NCBI GenBank assembly: GCA_029582265.1
Contig: CM055823.1
Location: 10,514,821-10,578,820 of the forward strand
Direction of reading: 5' to 3'
Origin: Zoroaster sp. YZ-2022
Taxonomy: Eukaryota; Echinodermata; Asteroidea; Forcipulatida; Zoroasteridae
Length of the DNA stretch: 64,000 nucleotides
Shown: positions 59,479 through 64,000 of the stretch, one piece after another
How positions within the stretch are numbered: position 1 is the stretch's first letter
How the letters are laid out: each line of letters opens with the position of its first letter
The notes under the pieces: model-generated
What the model was told of the DNA's origin: nothing
Seen by the model: the letters and a program-made list of their open reading frames with translations, nothing else
Database searches by the model: none
Position numbers and translations under genes: made by a program

Positions 59479-59718
59479 TTAACCCTAACCCCCTAGATAT
59501 TCTGGCTAGGAACCTTCCTGAATCCTCAAAAAATCCATCAGTGCACTTTTTGGAAACATGCCCTTATCTTCAAAATGCACCCTGCATTTTCATTGATCTT
59601 CAGGGTAGTAATTTTGTCCCATTTGAAGAGGTGAATGTACCAGTTTCCAACAGTGCTGAATTTTTCCCAAAAAGTGCCCCTTGGAGGAATTTATAGGATT
59701 TGGGGTGGTTAGGGCTAA
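59479..59718 (+). mobile_element. TTAA-type MITE, family A-prime, second copy
   Basis: TTAACCCTAACCCCCTAGAT at the left and GGGGTGGTTAGGGCTAA at the right; about 240 bp, alignable with 46309-46568 throughout. Confidence 0.82.
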
Positions 59719-60027
59719 TGAAATCTATTAAGATGATGGTATCTAATGAAATTATTGTCTTCATTTTAAAGAGTGCTGCAAATGTACATGAGTGCTGCTA
59801 CAATTATGCAATAATTACTGTTCACAGTAATTAAACACATACATATATGTACTGTATAATTGTTTGGTCTGATATTATGATGTTTCAACTCACTGAGCTG
59901 AAATATTTACAGTTATTCAATCACTTCCATATGCACAGAATGCCAATTTGCTCAAATTCAATTCATACATGCATGTACATGTAGGTTATGCAATGTGATT
60001 GCATGCATAAATTCACAGAAATGTAAC

Positions 60028-60232
60028 AGGGGTGTAAATTTGGGAAGTTTGAAAAATCCACGTAAAGTTTGCTAGTGGTATTGGGGCCGCTGTTGTGAAC
60101 AGCGCTGGGGTGAAATCTATAGTTCTGAGCATTTGCTTTGCTTTCATTTATTGCTTAAATCCGGAGGATCACAACATTGTGATTTGTAAAAATCCGAAAA
60201 TCAGGAAAAATCCAGACAAACCACACCCCTGA
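60028..60232. mobile_element. Short hAT-like element with CAGGGGTGT ends
   Basis: CAGGGGTGTAAATTTGGG at the left and CAAACCACACCCCTG at the right. ATGTAA precedes and ATGTCA follows, a possible diverged duplication. TTTGTAAAAATCCG and CAGGAAAAATCC words are shared with the elements at 37745-37800 and 62130-62165. Confidence 0.5.
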
Positions 60233-60246
60233 TGTCAGGTACTATC

Positions 60247-60508
60247 TTAACCAGTTCGCGTCGGAGGCCGTGTATACACCCATTTTTTTTTTGCACCGCG
60301 GATCGGAGAGCGTCTAAACACGCCAAAGGAAACTCGGGAATATTTGTATGCATGCTCGGTTGACGTGGCAACGAGCCGAGCATACAGTGACATGCTCGGT
60401 AGACGTGGCCACGCGCTGTGGAAGCTTCCATTAACGTGTTTGTGTGGGAAAAAGAAACCCGCACAGGGGCCCAGAAAAACTTTTTTATTCCTGACGCGAA
60501 CTGGTTAA
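60247..60508 (-). mobile_element. TTAA-bounded MITE with CCAGTTCGCGTC ends
   Basis: TTAACCAGTTCGCGTC and GACGCGAACTGGTTAA are perfect 16-base ends. The interior is GC-rich with ACGTGGCAACGAGCCGAGCA. The inverted homolog starts at 63804. Confidence 0.9.
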
Positions 60509-60801
60509 CAATAAATCCATCAAAGGTAACATGTACTATAAAGTGTACATAAAATATGTATAGATATGTGCGTATCAATCTTATTGGAGATAATGCCATC
60601 TGGTAGTGTAGTGCACAGCCAGGATTTGAGAAACACGGCATTAACATTTGTTATTTTTGTTAAAACTGGTTGTGTATTATGTGAAACTTACAACACGTTG
60701 GCATGTCTATGGGTCATTCTACCAGGTTGGGGGCAAGCATTGTGATAGGTGTCCATTGTTACGTAGGTAAATGTACCATTTATTGTCATTTATTATGACT
60801 C

Positions 60802-61557
60802 TTAACCCTCCAGTCCTATACAATCAGTGAAATTTTTGAAACAACCCATTCAGGCCACTCCAAGCCATTGCTATGGTAGGCAGTGGCTCCTCATAGCTAT
60901 ACTACATAGTAACATAATACCTCATATGTCTGTTGGTTTTAGTGGTTTGTGATTGACATATTGCAGGGCATATTACTTTGTTCCAGACTCAGTGGCTGGT
61001 GGTAGGTTACTATGGAGAGTCTGTGTTTACAAAATAACTGCTGAAAATCCCAATGGATGATGGAGGCTTGGTATGGTTTATTGGTCTCAGTGGCTGATGG
61101 TGATTTATTATTGGGAGTTTGTTTACAGTTTAACCTGCTGAAAATAATAATAATAATAATAATAATGTGTTGACTTATATAGCGCACGTATCCACCAACT
61201 AAGTGGTGCTCAAGGCGCATTCTTTTTACGTGCATTACACAACACACGGGACCTACGGCTTTACGTCCCATCCGAAGGACGAAGCAATTATGGTTAAGTA
61301 TCTTGCTCAAGGACACAAGTGTCACGACCGGGTCTCGAACCCACACCCTGCTGCTGGCAACACCAGAACTTGAGTTCGGTGCGCTAGACCGCTCGGCCAC
61401 GACACTCCACACTGTGGTATACATGTGTTTTTGTATGCATGTATGTACATTGGAGATTACTTCAAAGGGGCAGTGTGGCTTATATGCACAAACAATGTGT
61501 GTACAACACATTGGACATTTAGTGGTTTACAGTGACCTCTAGGTGTAGGAGGGTTAA
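60802..61557. mobile_element. TTAA-bounded MITE (CCCTCC ends) containing a SINE2
   Basis: TTAACCCTCCAGTCCTATAC at the left and AGGTGTAGGAGGGTTAA at the right. The left 80 bases (AACCCATTCAGGCCACTCCA) are shared with 25817-26140. The SINE2 at 61146-61408 is nested inside. Confidence 0.75.
61146..61408 (-). mobile_element. SINE2 subfamily with a different middle (minus copy)
   Basis: It has the same tail and head as SINE2 (GCGCACGTATCCACCAACTA; CGCTCGGCCACGACACTCC). The middle is replaced by ACGTGCATTACACAACACAC, GGGACCTACGGCTTTACGTC and CCATCCGAAGGACG. The same middle is at 62440-62510. Confidence 0.9.
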
Positions 61558-61904
61558 TTAACATCATTGTAACTTGCTATTCAAGGCACAGAGATTAATT
61601 TCATTCTAATTTAAAGAAGAACTGAGAATGTTCACTCATAATAAGGATAATGAATGATACATCTACACCATGTCATAAAGCTTGCCCCAACCTGGTGGAA
61701 TGACCCCTTTTATAAATAAAACAAGCCTGTCCATTTACAGACACCAAAATATATAGTCAGTCATATGCGGTTGTGAGAATATTATATAACCACCAGGCAC
61801 ACAGTCTCTCTGAATTACCAATAGGCTTAGAGTAGGGTTTACCTTCATACATGAGGGATTACATCCAGAACATACATGTAAAGAGCAGAATATTCAGGAC
61901 TGTA

Positions 61905-62170
61905 ATTTGACAAAAGTAACAAATCCTGAAAAATGGGTAGCAAGCCTGGGTCTCTAGAGAACATAGCCCCCTGAACCTCCGATCCTGGATGTTTAATTTT
62001 GGAGGATTTTACAGACTCTCCACATCCCCACAAACAAGAAACTAGAGGTTTGGACACAATACAGGCTACTTCTTTCTTTCCTGGGTGGCTACTTCTCTTC
62101 TTTCAAGAACATTTTGAGGCAAAGTGAGATTTGTAACAAATCCTGAAATTAGGAAAAATTCTGAGAAATT
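61905..62170. repeat. Dispersed element carrying one unit of the 58-bp minisatellite
   Basis: GGACTGTAATTTGACAAAAG, ATGGGTAGCAAGCCTGGGTC, ACAGACTCTCCACATCCCCA and GGCAAAGTGAGATTTGTAAC are in the same order as around the array at 37130-37815. It has one unit, not eight. Confidence 0.8.
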
Positions 62171-62361
62171 ACAGGCCTGAATATTTAAAAAAAACTGCCA
62201 GTAAACATTGTTAGTACATTGTAATCTACACTACATATACACATAGTGTCTAAACATGCATGACATCAATACATATATGTACAGATTGAATTGAAGGGGA
62301 GGGGGGTATTACTGTTTCTTAGGATTTTGGATTGTTGCCCAAATTTGTGTTTGTTTTACAT

Positions 62362-62580
62362 TGTTCTGGTGTTGCCAGCAGCAGGGTGTGGGTTCGAGAC
62401 CCGGTCGTGACACTTGTGTCCTTGAGCAAGATACTTAACCATAATTGCTTCGTCCTTCGGATGGGACGTAAAGCCGTAGGTCCCGTGTGTTGTGTAATGC
62501 ACGTAAAAGAATGCGCCTTGAGCACCACTTAGTTGGTGGATACGTGCGCTATATAAGTCCACACATTATTATTATTATTA
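62362..62580 (+). mobile_element. SINE2 subfamily with a different middle, 5' truncated
   Basis: It starts within the head (TTCTGGTGTTGCCAGCAGCA) and has the B box GTGGGTTCGAGACCCGGTCG, the TCGGATGGGACGTAAAGCCG middle, the usual tail and (ATT)n. The 5' truncation is expected from incomplete reverse transcription. Confidence 0.88.
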
Positions 62581-62649
62581 GTGTTCTTTTCTCATAAGAA
62601 TTTCTTGTTCCAACTTTACATCAAGAAAGCTTTTAGATTTAATAATTCA

Positions 62650-63317
62650 TTAACCCTCCTACTTCTGGTACCTTTTTCATACAAGTTGGCCCACCATTTG
62701 AAACCATTCACTTTTGTGGTTTTGAATGGTGAAATAACTGTGTACAGTATTGATTCCCAAATGGTTTGGAATGGTAGGTCAGCTAATACAAAACCTTGTT
62801 TGGATACTTCTAAGTGGTGAATTAATGGACCCTCTATGCCAGTGACATGAGTAAATGGTTTTGAATGACAGGTCTGCTATACCCTAAAGACCCTAGTGCC
62901 ATTTTTAAGTGGTAGATCAATTACTTGTACACTGGCCACCATGTGTTAAAACTCCATAGGGTACTGAGATGATGGATAGTCCACTGAGATGATGGATAGT
63001 CCACTTTATCTACATAATGCAGGTTTTGTTTTTCGGCTATGTGAAACCACACCAAGGTGTAATGTATCCACCATTTAAAACCATTTGAATGATAAGCCAC
63101 TGTGAAGTACATTCACCATTTGAATCCATTCGGCTATGGAAACACACCAAGGTGTAGTGTAACAACCATTCAAAACCATTTGAATGGATATGAATGGTAG
63201 TTAAGCTTGCTACCAACACTGTTCAAAAGGTATCACCAGGTGTGTACAAAACCAATGGGCATTTTGGTAAGTGGAAATTTTGAATGGTTTCAAATGGTCA
63301 GACAGTAGGAGGGTTAA
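62650..63317. mobile_element. TTAA-bounded MITE with CCATTTGAAACCATTC repeats
   Basis: TTAACCCTCCTACTTCTGGT at the left and CAGTAGGAGGGTTAA at the right. Inside, CCATTTGAAACCATTCA and its inverse TGAATGGTTTCAAATGG recur in variant forms at least seven times, giving many possible stem-loops. It is 668 bp and non-coding. Confidence 0.85.
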
Positions 63318-63803
63318 TTGGATAACCTGGTAATTACCAATGTTGTACCTTCCTTTATTTTTATATTACTCAAGTGTAAATAAATTATTTTTCTAGAATT
63401 TTCTTGTCAAAATGCAACATTCCATGCCACTTTTTTACCAACTCTAAATAATGCACAAATGTAGATCATGACCTATCAAATCTATACACTCAAGAACCAA
63501 CTACAGTCTATACACTCAAGAACTACACTGTACATGTATCAATTTATGAAAAGTTAATGCAAATCTGTAAAATATATCTACAAAAATGTGAGCATAGAAT
63601 ATCCTTGGTGAAAATTACCCATTCAAGCTTAAAAAAAGGATTAAATAAATCAACTCTGTTTAACCTTGTGGATTTGGACACACCTGAATACAATTTATGT
63701 ACCAAGATTGGCATTGTTATTCTTAACTGAACCAAAAAGGACAGGGCATTTCACCTTGGGTAACAATAAAACTGTAAGCACTATGATTTAGGTACATGTA
63801 CAT

Positions 63804-64000
63804 TTAACCAGTTCGCACCGGGAATAAAAAAAAATTTCCGAACCCCGTGGCGGGTTTATTTTTACCGCACAAACACGACCAATGGTGCTCACCAGAGCGT
63901 GACCGGGGAGACTGCGTCTTCCACCGTATGCTTATGGCTCGTTGCCACGTCGACCGGGAATCTATACAAATATTCCGAGAATCCTGTGGCGTGTTTAGAC
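63804..64000 (+). mobile_element. TTAA-type MITE with CCAGTTCGC end, cut by the window edge
   Basis: TTAACCAGTTCGCACCGGGA, then GGCTCGTTGCCACGTCGACC and GTGGCGTGTTTAGAC, matching the inverted copy at 60247-60508. The right terminus lies beyond 64000. Confidence 0.8.

Larger units (their letters stand above)
58281..64000. other. Upstream intron of the gene, repeat-filled
   Basis: The first visible exon needs an upstream partner, so this is intron at least in part. I found no minus-strand exon here with family resemblance. It contains the TTAA elements and SINEs listed separately. 58800-59470, 59720-60010, 60510-60800, 61560-61900, 62170-62340 and 63320-63800 show nothing assignable beyond AT-rich DNA. 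Confidence 0.6.

Overview
This is a eukaryotic, probably marine-invertebrate genomic window. It is AT-rich and intron-rich, saturated with ACATGTA-type words, tRNA-derived SINEs, miniature inverted-repeat transposons and minisatellites. There is no prokaryotic gene organisation, no complete rRNA or tRNA gene and no CRISPR. The one conserved protein matches a family found across animals. A deuterostome such as an echinoderm is a reasonable guess from the TE mix, but the sequence alone does not fix the species.

One real host gene is visible. On the minus strand, 14 phase-consistent exons between 58280 and 15688 encode about 1,260 residues. They form the C-terminal four fifths or so of a bridge-like lipid transfer protein of the BLTP3 family (UHRF1BP1 / UHRF1BP1L, also called SHIP164). 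Every junction was checked for GT/AG and reading phase and all 13 are compatible. The promoter and the N-terminal chorein-like exons lie beyond 64000. The last exon ends at a TGA at 15688-15690 and finishes in a coiled coil.

Layout: 1-15687 is gene-free DNA downstream of the gene, holding SINEs, MITEs, a 165-bp-arm hairpin and minisatellites. 15688-58280 is the gene, with 95% intron. The introns carry at least six minisatellite arrays (periods 92, 26, 36, 14, 58 and 44 bp), nested DNA transposons with clear target-site duplications, several hairpin elements, a LINE reverse-transcriptase tail, and remnants of hAT and Harbinger-type coding sequence. 58281-64000 is upstream intron or flank containing further TTAA elements and SINEs.

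The most striking pattern is about 27 short elements bounded by TTAA, most with termini beginning CCC or CC, falling into at least six end-sequence groups. This is the signature of piggyBac/Kolobok-type non-autonomous transposons. One family (ends CCCTAAC) carries an internal 44-bp unit present once in some copies and expanded to about 6, 8 and 25 units in others, so a transposon is acting as a seed for satellite DNA. Other points of note are a 92-bp array that begins at a 3' splice site and repeats an acceptor-like word, and a 975-bp transposon that cleanly splits a SINE.
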